A stretch of 64,000 nt of DNA from Enterobacter sp. SA187. Its GTDB lineage: Bacteria > Pseudomonadota > Gammaproteobacteria > Enterobacterales > Enterobacteriaceae. Of the stretch, positions 8,410 through 17,268 are shown in pieces. A program made the position numbers and the translations under genes. The notes beneath the pieces are model-generated. The model did not search any database, was not told the DNA's origin, and saw only the letters and a list, made by a program, of their open reading frames with translations. Positions within the stretch are counted from its first letter, which is position 1, and every line of letters starts with the position of its first letter. The stretch covers positions 2,294,001-2,358,000 of the forward strand of contig NZ_CP019113.1 in NCBI RefSeq assembly GCF_001888805.2, written 5' to 3'.

Positions 8410-9132
8410 TCAGAAGGGAAACGCGATCAGTTCAATCTTGTCAGCGGTTACTTTCACCATTGAGCCTTCACTGTGCCAGGCACCCAGTACATAACGACAG
8501 GCGGGTTTACCGTTGGCGGTCAGCGCGTGAATATCCGGGCGATGGGTATGACCGTGGATCAGATGCTGCACCTGATGCTTTTCCATCACCTTCACCACCG
8601 CCTGTGGGTTAACGTCCATAATCGCCTGAGATTTGGTGCGGTTGGCGGATTTGCTGCCGGCGCGCATTTTCGCGGCGATGCGCATGCGGATAAACAGCGG
8701 CAGGGCGAGGAACAGCTTTTGCAGCCAGGCCTGGTGAACTTTGGCGCGAAACGCCTGATAGCCCGCGTCATCGGTACACAGGGTATCGCCATGCAGGATC
8801 AGCAGCCGTTTACCGTACAGTTCAAGGACTTTTTCTTCCGGCAGCAGCCTCATGCCGCTTTCCCGGGCAAAACGCTGGCCGAGCAGAAAATCGCGGTTGC
8901 CGTGAATGAAATACACCGGGACGCCGGACTCCGCCAGCGCTTTCAGCGCGGCGGCGATCTGCCGGTGCAGGGGATTGGGATCGTCGTCGCCGATCCAGGC
9001 TTCAAACAGATCGCCCAGAATGTACAACGCGTCCGCTTCCCTGGCTGTACCGGCCAGAAAACGCAGAAAACCGGCGGTGATCGCCGGTTCTTCTGTTTGC
9101 AGATGGAGATCTGCAATAAAGAGTGTCGCCAC
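8410..9132 (-). CDS. lpxH: UDP-2,3-diacylglucosamine diphosphatase
   Basis: 240 residues. It is a calcineurin-like metallophosphoesterase with all metal-binding motifs in order: DLHL, GDLFE, GNRDF, HGDT and HGHTHRP. It hydrolyses UDP-2,3-diacylglucosamine to lipid X in lipid A synthesis at the inner face of the inner membrane. It starts 3 nt after the ppiB stop, so both are probably cotranscribed leftward as in E. coli. Confidence 0.97.
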   Translation of the reverse strand: MATLFIADLHLQTEEPAITAGFLRFLAGTAREADALYILGDLFEAWIGDDDPNPLHRQIAAALKALAESGVPVYFIHGNRDFLLGQRFARESGMRLLPEEKVLELYGKRLLILHGDTLCTDDAGYQAFRAKVHQAWLQKLFLALPLFIRMRIAAKMRAGSKSANRTKSQAIMDVNPQAVVKVMEKHQVQHLIHGHTHRPDIHALTANGKPACRYVLGAWHSEGSMVKVTADKIELIAFPF

Positions 9133-9135
9133 CGA

Positions 9136-9630
9136 TTACTCGCTGACGGTCACGCTTTTAATGATTACGTCTTCTTTCGGAACGTCCTGGTGCATACCGC
9201 TGCGGCCAGTAGAAACGGCTTTGATTTTATCAACCACGTCCATGCCTTCCGCCACTTCGGCGAATACGCAGTAACCCCAGCCCTGCAGGCTTTCGCCGCT
9301 GAAGTTCAGGAAGTCGTTATCAACCACGTTAATGAAGAACTGCGCAGTCGCAGAGTGCGGCGCCTGAGTACGGGCCATGGCCAGCGTGCCACGGGTGTTT
9401 TTCAGACCGTTGTTGGCTTCGTTTTTAATCGCCTCTTTGGTCTCTTTCTGCTTCATACCCGGTTCAAAACCGCCGCCCTGGATCATAAAGCCATTGATCA
9501 CACGGTGGAAAATGGTGTTGTCGTAAAAACCTTCGCGGCAGTAGTCGAGGAAGTTTTTAACGGTTTCAGGTGCTTTATCATCAAAGGTTTTGATTACGAT
9601 ATCGCCGTGATTAGTGTGGAAAGTAACCAT
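9136..9630 (-). CDS. ppiB: peptidyl-prolyl cis-trans isomerase B (cytoplasmic cyclophilin)
   Basis: 164 residues starting MVTFHTNHGD, the E. coli PpiB length. The cyclophilin core is intact: FHRVINGFMIQGG with the catalytic Arg, and ATAQFFINVVDNDFLN. No signal peptide, so it is cytoplasmic. The frame stays open far upstream across the antisense of cysS, but the start at 9630 fits the family and the intergenic layout. It is divergent from cysS across a 174-bp spacer. Confidence 0.96.
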   Translation of the reverse strand: MVTFHTNHGDIVIKTFDDKAPETVKNFLDYCREGFYDNTIFHRVINGFMIQGGGFEPGMKQKETKEAIKNEANNGLKNTRGTLAMARTQAPHSATAQFFINVVDNDFLNFSGESLQGWGYCVFAEVAEGMDVVDKIKAVSTGRSGMHQDVPKEDVIIKSVTVSE

Positions 9631-9804
9631 TGTTGCATCCTGTTCTGTTTGGTAAGTCGCGTAGACCCGGCAATGGGTCAGAGATAATCGCCTTTTATAG
9701 CATAACCCTGAGGTTCGATCACCTTGCAAAGGGTGCTGCTTCGCTGCCGAAATATGGTTATGATAAGAAAGATATTCTCCACACACGTCTAAACGGAATC
9801 TTCG

Positions 9805-11190
9805 ATGCTTAAAATTTTTAATACCCTGACGCGCCAGAAAGAGGAATTCAAACCTATCCATGCCGGTGAAGTGGGCATGTACGTGTGTGGTATCACCGTT
9901 TACGATCTGTGTCACATCGGCCATGGCCGTACCTTTGTGGCCTTTGATGTGGTGGCGCGCTATCTGCGTTTCCTGGGCTATCAGCTGAAGTACGTGCGTA
10001 ACATCACCGATATTGACGACAAAATCATTAAGCGTGCCAATGAAAACGGCGAGGAATTCGTCGCGCTGGTGGATCGTATGATCGGCGAAATGCATGCGGA
10101 TTTCGACGCGCTGAATATTCTGCGTCCGGACAGCGAGCCGCGCGCCACTCACCATATTCACGAGATCATCGATATCACCGCACGTCTGATCGAGCGCGGT
10201 CATGCTTATGTGGCTGACAACGGCGACGTGATGTTCTCGGTACCCACCGATCCGAACTACGGCAAGCTGTCGCGTCAGGATCTGGATCAGTTGCAGGCCG
10301 GTGCGCGCGTCGAAGTGGCGGACATCAAACGCAACCCGATGGATTTCGTGCTGTGGAAAATGTCCAAGCCGGGCGAACCGAGCTGGAGTTCGCCGTGGGG
10401 TGAAGGCCGTCCGGGCTGGCATATTGAGTGCTCGGCGATGAACTGCAAACAGCTGGGCAACCATTTCGATATTCATGGCGGCGGCGCGGATCTGATGTTC
10501 CCGCATCATGAAAACGAGATCGCGCAGTCCACCTGCGCCCACGACGGCGAATACGTTAACTACTGGATGCACTCCGGCATGGTGATGGTTGACCGGGAAA
10601 AGATGTCGAAATCCCTCGGCAACTTCTTCACCGTGCGCGACGTGCTGAAGTATTACGACGCGGAAACCATTCGCTACTTCCTGATGTCCGGTCACTACCG
10701 CAGCCAGCTTAATTACAGCGAAGAGAACCTCAGGCAGGCACGTTCCGCGCTGGAGCGTCTGTATACCGCGCTGCGCGGCACCGATAAAAACGTGGCTCCG
10801 GCAGGCGGCGAGGCCTTTGAAGCGCGCTTTATCGAAGCGATGGACGACGATTTCAACACCCCGGAAGCCTATTCGGTGCTGTTCGACATGGCGCGCGAGG
10901 TTAACCGCCTGAAAGCGGAAGATATCAACGCCGCGAACGGCATGGCCGCGCAGCTGCGTAAGCTTGCGGGCGTGTTGGGCCTGCTGGAGCAGGATGCAGA
11001 ACAGTTCCTGCAAAGCGGCGCGCAGGCCGATGATGGCGAAGTGGCCGAGATCGAAGCCTTAATCAAACAGCGTCTGGATGCGCGCCAGGCAAAAGACTGG
11101 GCCGCCGCCGATGCGGCGCGCGATCGTCTCAATGAGATGGGCATCGTGCTGGAAGACGGCCCGCAGGGAACCACCTGGCGTCGTAAGTAA
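9805..11190 (+). CDS. cysS: cysteinyl-tRNA synthetase
   Basis: 461 residues, identical in length to E. coli CysRS. It has the class I HIGH motif (CHIGHGRT), the KMSKS motif (KMSKSLGNF) and the zinc ligands Cys (VCGITVYD), Cys (IECSAMNC) and His/Glu (FPHHENEIAQ). It charges tRNA-Cys and is essential. It is transcribed divergently from ppiB and followed by a run of REP elements. Confidence 0.98.
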   Translation: MLKIFNTLTRQKEEFKPIHAGEVGMYVCGITVYDLCHIGHGRTFVAFDVVARYLRFLGYQLKYVRNITDIDDKIIKRANENGEEFVALVDRMIGEMHADFDALNILRPDSEPRATHHIHEIIDITARLIERGHAYVADNGDVMFSVPTDPNYGKLSRQDLDQLQAGARVEVADIKRNPMDFVLWKMSKPGEPSWSSPWGEGRPGWHIECSAMNCKQLGNHFDIHGGGADLMFPHHENEIAQSTCAHDGEYVNYWMHSGMVMVDREKMSKSLGNFFTVRDVLKYYDAETIRYFLMSGHYRSQLNYSEENLRQARSALERLYTALRGTDKNVAPAGGEAFEARFIEAMDDDFNTPEAYSVLFDMAREVNRLKAEDINAANGMAAQLRKLAGVLGLLEQDAEQFLQSGAQADDGEVAEIEALIKQRLDARQAKDWAAADAARDRLNEMGIVLEDGPQGTTWRRK

Positions 11191-11198
11191 GTCAGTAA

Positions 11199-11364
11199 CG
11201 CCCGGCGCCGCGTTGCTTGCCGGGCCTACAAATTGTCTTGTAGGCCGGGTAAGCAACGCGCACCCGGCAATTACGGCTCTGTGTTGTAGGCCGGGTAAGC
11301 GTAGCGCCACCCGGCAATTGCGGTTCTGTCTTGTAGGCCGGGTAAGCGCAGCGCCACCCGGCAA
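11199..11364. repeat. cluster of four REP units
   Basis: Four REP-type palindromes occupy the cysS 3' flank: one inverted unit at about 11199-11229, then three tandem copies of GTAGGCCGGGTAAGC followed by ACCCGGCAA at about 11239-11270, 11285-11316 and 11332-11364. Spacing between the tandem copies is about 46 bp. The array lies between cysS and the convergent LacI-type regulator gene and may separate the two transcripts. Confidence 0.9.
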
Positions 11365-11371
11365 CGGCAAA

Positions 11372-12388
11372 TCACGCGGACTCCCGCGCCACTAACTGGC
11401 CGGACAGGGTTATCCGCTGGGTAAGCAGATCCGGCTCTTTCAGTTTACGTATGATCAGCGCCGCCGCCTGGCGTCCGGTCTCTTCACTCGCTGACGACAC
11501 GTAGGTGAAGGACGGTGACGTCAGATTCACATGCAGCATATCTTCAAATCCCACCAGCGCCACCTGTTGCGTCAGAAACACATCTTTACCCACCGTGCGC
11601 CCGACCTGGCTGATGCCGGACAAACAGCCAATCACCGCATCAGGCGAATGGCACAGCAGGGCAGTGATCTTATTGTTCTTCTCCAGCAGCTGACGGGTGG
11701 CGTGGCTGGCGGCATGGGTGCCGTCGCAGCAGGCCGGGGTAAACTCTTCCCGCGTCACCAGCCCGTACTGGGTTAAGGCGCTGCGAAAACCGAGCAGCCG
11801 CTGCTGGCGAATAAGATTATTTTCACTGCCGCCGATATAGGCGATATTACGGTGACCGCGCTCGATAAGATAACGCGTGGCAAGATTGGCCGCCTGACGG
11901 TTATCGCGCATCACTAAGTCGCAGGGCTCGTCCAGCAGGGATTGCGACACCACCACCAGCGGCAGCGGGCATTCCCGGATCTGCTGTGGTACGTTCGCCC
12001 GCGAGGCATCCGCCGCCAGATAGATCACCCCCGCCACGCCCTGCTGTTTAAACGACAGCAGACAGCGCTCAAGGTGTTCCTCATCGTTGAGCGGCTGGCC
12101 GAGAAAGACCATAAAACCCTGTTTCTCCAGCTCCTGCACAATGCTGGCCATCACTTTGATAGAAAAACTGTCGCTGAAATCCCGTAAAATTAGGCCAATA
12201 AGATTGGAGGTACTGGAGCGCAGATTGGCTGCCGCCACGTTGTGCACGTAGCCGAGCGTGGTGATGGACGCCTGCACTTTCTCAATGGTCGCAGCCGAAA
12301 TTTTCCCTTTCTGACGCAGCACCAGCGAAACGGTCGAAACAGAAACCCCCGCATGCCTTGCGACATCAATAATGCTGACCTTCTTCAA
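11372..12388 (-). CDS. LacI-family repressor, MalI-like, linked to a PTS permease
   Basis: 338 residues: an N-terminal HTH (IIDVARHAGVSVSTVSLVLRQKGKIS), hinge near residue 50-58 and a periplasmic-binding-protein-like effector domain (60-330). The HTH and overall length resemble E. coli MalI (VSVSTVSLVL shared). It lies 89 bp downstream of the PTS gene and in the same direction, whereas malI is divergent from malX. The likely target is the inverted repeat with AACGTT cores before the PTS gene. The inducing sugar is unknown. Confidence 0.85.
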   Translation of the reverse strand: MKKVSIIDVARHAGVSVSTVSLVLRQKGKISAATIEKVQASITTLGYVHNVAAANLRSSTSNLIGLILRDFSDSFSIKVMASIVQELEKQGFMVFLGQPLNDEEHLERCLLSFKQQGVAGVIYLAADASRANVPQQIRECPLPLVVVSQSLLDEPCDLVMRDNRQAANLATRYLIERGHRNIAYIGGSENNLIRQQRLLGFRSALTQYGLVTREEFTPACCDGTHAASHATRQLLEKNNKITALLCHSPDAVIGCLSGISQVGRTVGKDVFLTQQVALVGFEDMLHVNLTSPSFTYVSSASEETGRQAAALIIRKLKEPDLLTQRITLSGQLVARESA

Positions 12389-12477
12389 ACGCGCTCCCTG
12401 AAATCACCGGATAATCAGCCAAATATGACAACGTCTCCTGCGCGGGCAGAAGACGTTATCACCTTAACAGCTTCGGG

Positions 12478-13977
12478 TTATCTGCCCATCATACCGGACA
12501 TGGTTTGTGCGATAAATTGTGCGCGCGCCCCAAAAATCACCTGTACGCCCTGATCGCCGACGAACACCACGCCCCGTGCGCCCAGATTGTTCAGCCCGTC
12601 TTTATCCACCAGCGTGCCCTTCGCCACTTCCAGACGTAAACGTGTGATGCAGGCGCCGACCGAGCTAATGTTCTGCTCACCACCGAGCAGGGCGATGATT
12701 TCCGTGGCGAGTTCGTCATCGGTTTTATCGCTGACGCTGGCGGTGATTTCCGTGCGGCCCGGCGTTTTGACATCAAAACGACGGATCACGAAGCGGAAGG
12801 TGAAGTAGTAGATCAACGCCATCGGCACGCCGACGATAATCGCGCTCAGGAAGTTGGTCTGGAAGCCGTTGAAAGACGGCAGGATGCCGAACGACAGGTA
12901 GTCGATAAAGCCCGCCGAGAAGGATTTGGCGATATGCGCATGCAGCAGATACATACACATGTACGACAGACCCGCCATGATGGCGTTAAACACGTACAGC
13001 ACCGGCGCGACAAAGATAAAGGTGAATTCCACCGGCTCGGTGATCCCCGTCAGGAAGCAGGTGAGGGCGGCGGAGAACAGAATACCGGCGGCAATCTTTT
13101 TGTTTTTGGTCTGGGCTTCGTGATACATCGCCAGACAGGCCGCAGGCAGCGCGAACAGCATCAGCGGGAACTCGCCCTGCATGAACTTACCGGCGTTCTG
13201 GTAGGTGTCGCTGCTGAAGGATTTCACGCCTTCTTCCAGCATTTTAAACCAGATGGTCTGGTCGCCATGGATCACCTGGCCGGCCTGCGTGGTGTAATCG
13301 CCGAAGGAGTACCAGAAAGAGGGATACCAGATATGGTGCAGACCCAGCGGGATCAGTGCACGTTCAACCAGCCCGAAGATAAAGGTTGAGGCCGCCTGAT
13401 TATCGCCGTTCACCACCACCGACAGCGCATCGATCCCTGACTGAATGTGCTGCCAGACATAGGGCAGCAACAGACCGAGCAGGAAGGAGAGAAACGCGGT
13501 GGCGATGGCTACAAAACGTTTACCCGAGAAGAAGCCAAGGAATTCCGGCAGCTGCAACGTATGGAAACGGTTGTAGCACCAGGCGGCGAGGATGCCGCAG
13601 ATAAGCCCGCCAAACACGCCCATCTGTAAGGTCGGAATGCCGACCACCATCGCATACTTACCGCCCTGCGAGGCCATTTCCGGCGTGATCGACAGCACCG
13701 TACCTATAGTGATGTTAGTGACAAACACCGACACCGCCGCCGATAGCGCCGCAATACCCGATTCCGACGCCAGACCCACCGCGGAACCAATGGCGAACAG
13801 CATCGGCAGGTTATCAAAGATAACGCCCCCGGCATTCATCATCAGCGGCAGCTGGAATTTATCACCGAACGCCAGTAACAGACCGGCGGCGGGTAATAAC
13901 GAAATTGGCAGCATCAGCGCGCGGCCAATCATGGACAATTTTGATAACGACTTAATGAAACCTGACAGCATAGTCAT
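12478..13977 (-). CDS. PTS permease EIICB, glucose/MalX family
   Basis: 499 residues: an EIIC membrane domain (about 10-390, around ten helices) with the GITEPVEF motif, and a C-terminal EIIB domain (about 420-490) whose GACITRLR carries the phosphorylated Cys. There is no EIIA domain, so phosphate probably comes from the general EIIA-Glc (Crr). It resembles MalX and PtsG/NagE. No catabolic enzyme gene sits beside it, so the substrate cannot be inferred. ATGs at 13977 and 13971 are both possible; a GGGGGAT lies 7 nt before the first. Confidence 0.88.
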   Translation of the reverse strand: MTMLSGFIKSLSKLSMIGRALMLPISLLPAAGLLLAFGDKFQLPLMMNAGGVIFDNLPMLFAIGSAVGLASESGIAALSAAVSVFVTNITIGTVLSITPEMASQGGKYAMVVGIPTLQMGVFGGLICGILAAWCYNRFHTLQLPEFLGFFSGKRFVAIATAFLSFLLGLLLPYVWQHIQSGIDALSVVVNGDNQAASTFIFGLVERALIPLGLHHIWYPSFWYSFGDYTTQAGQVIHGDQTIWFKMLEEGVKSFSSDTYQNAGKFMQGEFPLMLFALPAACLAMYHEAQTKNKKIAAGILFSAALTCFLTGITEPVEFTFIFVAPVLYVFNAIMAGLSYMCMYLLHAHIAKSFSAGFIDYLSFGILPSFNGFQTNFLSAIIVGVPMALIYYFTFRFVIRRFDVKTPGRTEITASVSDKTDDELATEIIALLGGEQNISSVGACITRLRLEVAKGTLVDKDGLNNLGARGVVFVGDQGVQVIFGARAQFIAQTMSGMMGR

Positions 13978-14025
13978 GCCTTATCCCCCGAATGCAGACG
14001 CCTTTTTTGGGCGCTTATTTTTGTG

Positions 14026-14053
14026 AGTATAACGTTCTACTAAAACGTTATAC
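14026..14053. promoter_or_regulatory. candidate operator of the PTS/LacI pair
   Basis: GTATAACGTT (14027-14036) and AACGTTATAC (14044-14053) form a perfect 10-bp inverted repeat around a 7-nt spacer. Each arm contains the palindromic core AACGTT found in MalI-type operators (AAAACGTTTT). A TATACT hexamer on the minus strand (14031-14026) could be the -10 box, so a bound repressor would block the promoter. It is about 50 bp before the EIICB start. Confidence 0.65.
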
Positions 14054-14175
14054 CTAATGTCAGATAAGCGCGGTTTTACCGCAACTGAAATCACGTGGCA
14101 CGTCAGAGGATTTTGTTATTCTTTTGAAGTCGATCGGTTAATGACCATGGCGGGCGCGGGGAGAAGGGCGGTTTT

Positions 14176-14198
14176 TACCCTCTCCGGCGGAGAGGGTA
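14176..14198. repeat. perfect intergenic hairpin after ybcJ
   Basis: TACCCTCTCC-GGC-GGAGAGGGTA is a perfect 10-bp stem with a 3-nt loop just past the ybcJ stop. There is no T-run on the minus-strand side, where the folD-ybcJ transcript would end. It belongs to the same CCCTCTCC hairpin family as the elements at 2675 and 30451. Confidence 0.6.
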
Positions 14199-14206
14199 AA
14201 GCGGGA

Positions 14207-14419
14207 TCAGGCGGTGATGGTGATGCTCTGCCCGTTAAAGCTCACGGTCTGACCGGCGACGATTTTGCAGCGCTTGCGGGTTTCCACCTCGCCGTCCACC
14301 GTCACCAGACCGTCGGCGATAAAAATCTTCGCCTGCGCGCCGCTTTCGCTCCAGCCTTCCAGCTTGAGCAGATCGCAGAGTTCAACATGCGGATGTTTGC
14401 CCAGGGAGAATGTTGCCAT
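14207..14419 (-). CDS. ybcJ: small S4-like RNA-binding protein YbcJ
   Basis: 70 residues starting MATFSLGKHPHVELCDLLKL. It is almost entirely a single S4-type RNA-binding fold, with the GWSESGAQAKIFIADGLVTV core followed by a basic turn (ETRKRCK). It follows folD by one base and is surely cotranscribed with it. A role in binding structured RNA is inferred from the fold; its function is not established. Confidence 0.93.
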   Translation of the reverse strand: MATFSLGKHPHVELCDLLKLEGWSESGAQAKIFIADGLVTVDGEVETRKRCKIVAGQTVSFNGQSITITA

Positions 14420-14420
14420 C

Positions 14421-15287
14421 TTATGCTTCCTTAACGTCGTGATATTCTTCGCACGCCTGTAGCGTGTTCTGGATGAGTGTGGCGACCGTCATCGGCCCGA
14501 CGCCGCCTGGTACTGGCGTGATGTACGCAGCGCGCGCGGCGGCGTCTTCAAACACCACATCGCCCACTACTTTACCGCTTTCAAGACGGTTAATCCCGAC
14601 ATCAATAACAATCGCGCCTTCTTTGATCCACTCGCCGGGGATAAAGCCCGGTTTGCCCACCGCGACGATCAGCAGATCGGCGTTTTCCACATGCTGGCGC
14701 AGGTTTTTGGTGAAACGGTGCGTCACCGTGGTGGTGCAACCGGCCAGCAGCAGTTCCATGCTCATCGGGCGGCCGACGATATTGGAGGCGCCAATCACCA
14801 CGGCATTCAGGCCGTAGGTATCGATGTTGTAGCGCTCCAGCAGCGTGACGATGCCGCGCGGCGTACAGGGGCGCAGACGCGGCGCGCGCTGGCACAGACG
14901 ACCCACATTATAGGGGTGGAAACCGTCCACGTCTTTATCCGGCGCGATACGCTCCAGCACTTTTACGTTGTCGATGCCCGCAGGCAGCGGCAGCTGCACC
15001 AGAATGCCGTCGATGGCGCTGTCGGCATTCAGCCTGTCGATAAGCATCAGCAGTTCGGCTTCGGTGGTGGTTTCAGGCAGATCGTAAGAGCGGGAGATAA
15101 AGCCCACCTCTTCACACGCTTTGCGTTTACTGCCCACATAGATTTGCGAAGCCGGGTTGCTGCCAACCAGAACAACAGCCAGCCCTGGTGCGCGTTTTCC
15201 TGCAGCCAGACGTGCCTGCACTTTTTCCGCAACTTCAGAGCGCACCTGCTGCGCAATCGTTTTACCGTCAATAATCTTTGCTGCCAT
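14421..15287 (-). CDS. folD: methylenetetrahydrofolate dehydrogenase / cyclohydrolase
   Basis: 288 residues, the E. coli FolD length. It interconverts 5,10-methylene- and 10-formyl-tetrahydrofolate using NADP. The catalytic Lys region (YVGSKRKACEEVG), the substrate-binding VQLPLPAGID and the NADP-binding GASNIVGRPM followed by TPVPGGVGPMT are all present. It is the first gene of the folD-ybcJ pair. Confidence 0.98.
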   Translation of the reverse strand: MAAKIIDGKTIAQQVRSEVAEKVQARLAAGKRAPGLAVVLVGSNPASQIYVGSKRKACEEVGFISRSYDLPETTTEAELLMLIDRLNADSAIDGILVQLPLPAGIDNVKVLERIAPDKDVDGFHPYNVGRLCQRAPRLRPCTPRGIVTLLERYNIDTYGLNAVVIGASNIVGRPMSMELLLAGCTTTVTHRFTKNLRQHVENADLLIVAVGKPGFIPGEWIKEGAIVIDVGINRLESGKVVGDVVFEDAAARAAYITPVPGGVGPMTVATLIQNTLQACEEYHDVKEA

Positions 15288-15443
15288 CAGAGAGAAGATT
15301 CCGTCTGTGAATAGAAGAGTGGGGATGGCTATATTTTGTCAGAAGCGGGAGGCGCTGTCAGTTAACCTTTATGAAATTCACCTGCGGCAGCGTCGTGAAG
15401 CAGTTCAGGGTGCTCATTTACCGCGCATCCGGATGCAAAGCCA

Positions 15444-15471
15444 TTGACTCAATGGAGGTTGACCGTATAAT
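15444..15471 (+). promoter_or_regulatory. sigma-70 promoter of tRNA-Arg
   Basis: TTGACT (15444-15449), a 16-nt spacer and a consensus TATAAT (15466-15471) lie about 42 bp before the mature tRNA 5' end. No other rightward gene is nearby, so this is the tRNA promoter. Confidence 0.85.
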
Positions 15472-15512
15472 CCGAGGCGTTTCCACCATAAAAGGTGTGA
15501 CATCCGCGTAAC

Positions 15513-15589
15513 GCGCCCTTAGCTCAGTTGGATAGAGCAACGGCCTTCTAAGCCGTAGGTCACAGGTTCGAGCCCTGTAGGGCGTACCA
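15513..15589 (+). tRNA. argU: tRNA-Arg (anticodon TCT, reads AGA)
   Basis: 77 nt including the encoded CCA. Acceptor stem GCGCCCT pairs with AGGGCGT (first pair G-U), the D-loop is AGCTCAGTTGGATAGAGC, the anticodon stem ACGGC/GCCGT frames the loop CTTCTAA with anticodon TCT at 15547-15549, and the T-loop GGTTCGAGCCC is standard. It follows folD-ybcJ, as argU does in E. coli. In E. coli argU is a prophage attachment site; no integrase or duplicated 3' end is seen here. Confidence 0.97.
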
Positions 15590-15673
15590 TTCTGCTTTCG
15601 CTCACGCCCTTCGATTAAATTTCTTCCCTGATACGTTTTATCCGTTTTGGCATTTAGCGTCGTCGACCGACGT

Positions 15674-15706
15674 AAAAAAAACCGCCAGCGTTTCCCCTGA
15701 CGGTTT
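15674..15706 (-). terminator. intrinsic terminator of fdnGHI
   Basis: Read leftward, AAACCGTCAG and CTGGCGGTTT form a stem with one mismatch and an 8-nt loop, followed by a run of eight T residues. It lies 18 bp past the fdnI stop. The complementary strand also has a weaker T-stretch, so it might serve the tRNA transcript too. Confidence 0.85.
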
Positions 15707-15723
15707 GTTTATCAGCCCCCGGT

Positions 15724-16380
15724 TTACAGCCCTTCAGTGCTCTCTTTTTTCGCTTCCATCGCTTCGACATCACGATACCAGCGCGGGTGATGCTTCTGCG
15801 CCCAGCGGCGGCTCACCTTGCCGACAATCATGCCTTTGATGGAGCCTTTGACCCAGAACGCCATATACATATGAATAAGAATGGCGTGGATCAAAATAAT
15901 CGCCGTGGTGGCATGAATAAGCAGGCTATAACGCACCACTTTGATCGGGAAATAATCGGCAAACCACGGACGCCAGATAATAACGCCGGTTACCAGCAGC
16001 ACAAAAATCATGCTCATAATGGTCCAGAACATCATCTTCTGCCCGGCGTTATATTTGCCGACCCGCGCCACTTTATGCTCGTTGCCTTTCAGCACCTCGA
16101 CAATACCTTTCACCCACGGAATATCGTGTTTATCGGGAATATTGTGATGCACAAAACGCACGAACATAAACATCAGCGCGATGAAGATCAGCACCCCAAA
16201 CCACGGGTGCAGAATACGACCCATCTGCGGCGTACCGAAGGTTTCCGTCAGCCATTGCAGCGTCGGGAAGAACAGCGCGATGCCGGAGAGTGCCACCAGG
16301 AAAAAGCAAATCACGACCGTCCAGTGGCAGGCGCGGTCAATGAATTTCGTCCTGACGATCATCCTGCTCTGCTTAATCAT
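15724..16380 (-). CDS. fdnI: formate dehydrogenase-N cytochrome b556 subunit
   Basis: 218 residues from ATG 16380 (MIKQSRMIVRTKFIDR), matching the start of E. coli FdnI (217 residues). Four membrane helices carry the haem b ligands, and the subunit passes electrons from FdnH to menaquinone in the inner membrane. The start overlaps the fdnH stop by 8 bp. An in-frame ATG further upstream (16431) would only add sequence overlapping fdnH. It ends the operon, before a strong terminator. Confidence 0.97.
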   Translation of the reverse strand: MIKQSRMIVRTKFIDRACHWTVVICFFLVALSGIALFFPTLQWLTETFGTPQMGRILHPWFGVLIFIALMFMFVRFVHHNIPDKHDIPWVKGIVEVLKGNEHKVARVGKYNAGQKMMFWTIMSMIFVLLVTGVIIWRPWFADYFPIKVVRYSLLIHATTAIILIHAILIHMYMAFWVKGSIKGMIVGKVSRRWAQKHHPRWYRDVEAMEAKKESTEGL

Positions 16381-17257
16381 GGTGTTCCTCCTCGTCTTCG
16401 TCCACTTCCTCGTTCGGCCCGACGCCCACATAGTGGAAGATCAGTCCGGCGAAGGTGGCGATAAAACCTGCCGCCGACAGCGGTTTCAGCAGCCCTTTCC
16501 ACAGGGAGATCGGGGTGTCGATGTGCGGATCGTTCGGCAGATTGTGATACAGCTCCGGCTGATCGGCATGATGCAGCACATACATCACGTGCGTGCCGCC
16601 CACGCCCTGCGGGTTATAGACGCCCGCGTGCGGATAGCCGCGCTTTTGCAGCTTCGCCACGCGCTCGTCCGCCACCTCCAGCATCTCTTTTTTGGTGCCG
16701 AAATGAATGGCCCCCGTCGGGCAGGTTTTCACGCAGGCCGGCTCCTGGCCCACGCTCACCCGATCAACGCACAGCGTGCATTTATAGACGCGGTTATCGT
16801 CTTTATTCAGGCGCGGAATGTTGAACGGGCAACCGGCGATGCAGTAGCCGCAGCCAATGCAGTGTTCCGACTGAAAATCGACGATGCCATTGGCGTACTG
16901 AATGATTGCGCCCGCCGACGGGCAGGCTTTCAGGCAGCCCGGATCGGTGCAGTGCATACAGCCGTCCTTACGGATTAGCCACTCCAGCCTGCCGTTCTGC
17001 GACGTCTCGCTAAAGCGCATCAGCGTCCAGGATTTGGCGCTCAGATCGGCGGGATTGTCATACACCCCGACGCAGTGGCCCACGTCGTCGCGGATGTCAT
17101 TCCACTCCGAGCAGGCCACCTGGCACGCTTTGCAGCCAATACAGCTGGAGACGTCAATCAGCTTCGCGACCTCTTCTTTATAGTCGCGGGCGCGAGGCGG
17201 CGGCGTCATGCCGTTCGTCGCTGAACGGCGGATAATATCCTGAGATTGCATGGACAT
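16373..17257 (-). CDS. fdnH: formate dehydrogenase-N iron-sulfur subunit
   Basis: 294 residues, the E. coli FdnH length. Four CxxCxxCxxxC-type clusters are intact (CIGCKACQVAC, CMHCTDPGCLKAC, CIGCGYCIAGC, CTLC with CVKTC), enough for four [4Fe-4S] centres. A single C-terminal helix (about 255-280) anchors it and is followed by an acidic tail. It carries electrons from FdnG in the periplasm to FdnI. It starts 11 bp after fdnG. Confidence 0.98.
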   Translation of the reverse strand: MSMQSQDIIRRSATNGMTPPPRARDYKEEVAKLIDVSSCIGCKACQVACSEWNDIRDDVGHCVGVYDNPADLSAKSWTLMRFSETSQNGRLEWLIRKDGCMHCTDPGCLKACPSAGAIIQYANGIVDFQSEHCIGCGYCIAGCPFNIPRLNKDDNRVYKCTLCVDRVSVGQEPACVKTCPTGAIHFGTKKEMLEVADERVAKLQKRGYPHAGVYNPQGVGGTHVMYVLHHADQPELYHNLPNDPHIDTPISLWKGLLKPLSAAGFIATFAGLIFHYVGVGPNEEVDEDEEEHHD

Positions 17258-17268
17258 AATATTGCTCC

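Noticed and set aside
8473..9687. 404-codon rightward open frame over lpxH and ppiB
   Set aside because: Antisense to two well-conserved genes; no family likeness.
9631..11013. Long leftward open frame that extends ppiB to 625 codons
   Set aside because: The extension is exactly antisense to cysS, whose motifs are complete. GC-rich codon bias keeps the opposite frame open. Cyclophilin homology begins at 9630.
11199..11364. Repeat array resembling a CRISPR
   Set aside because: The units are REP palindromes with only a few bases between them that are themselves similar; there are no spacers and no cas genes.
15513..15589. Prophage or island integration at the argU-like tRNA
   Set aside because: No integrase, no duplicated tRNA 3' end and no phage genes on either side; the neighbour is the fdn operon.
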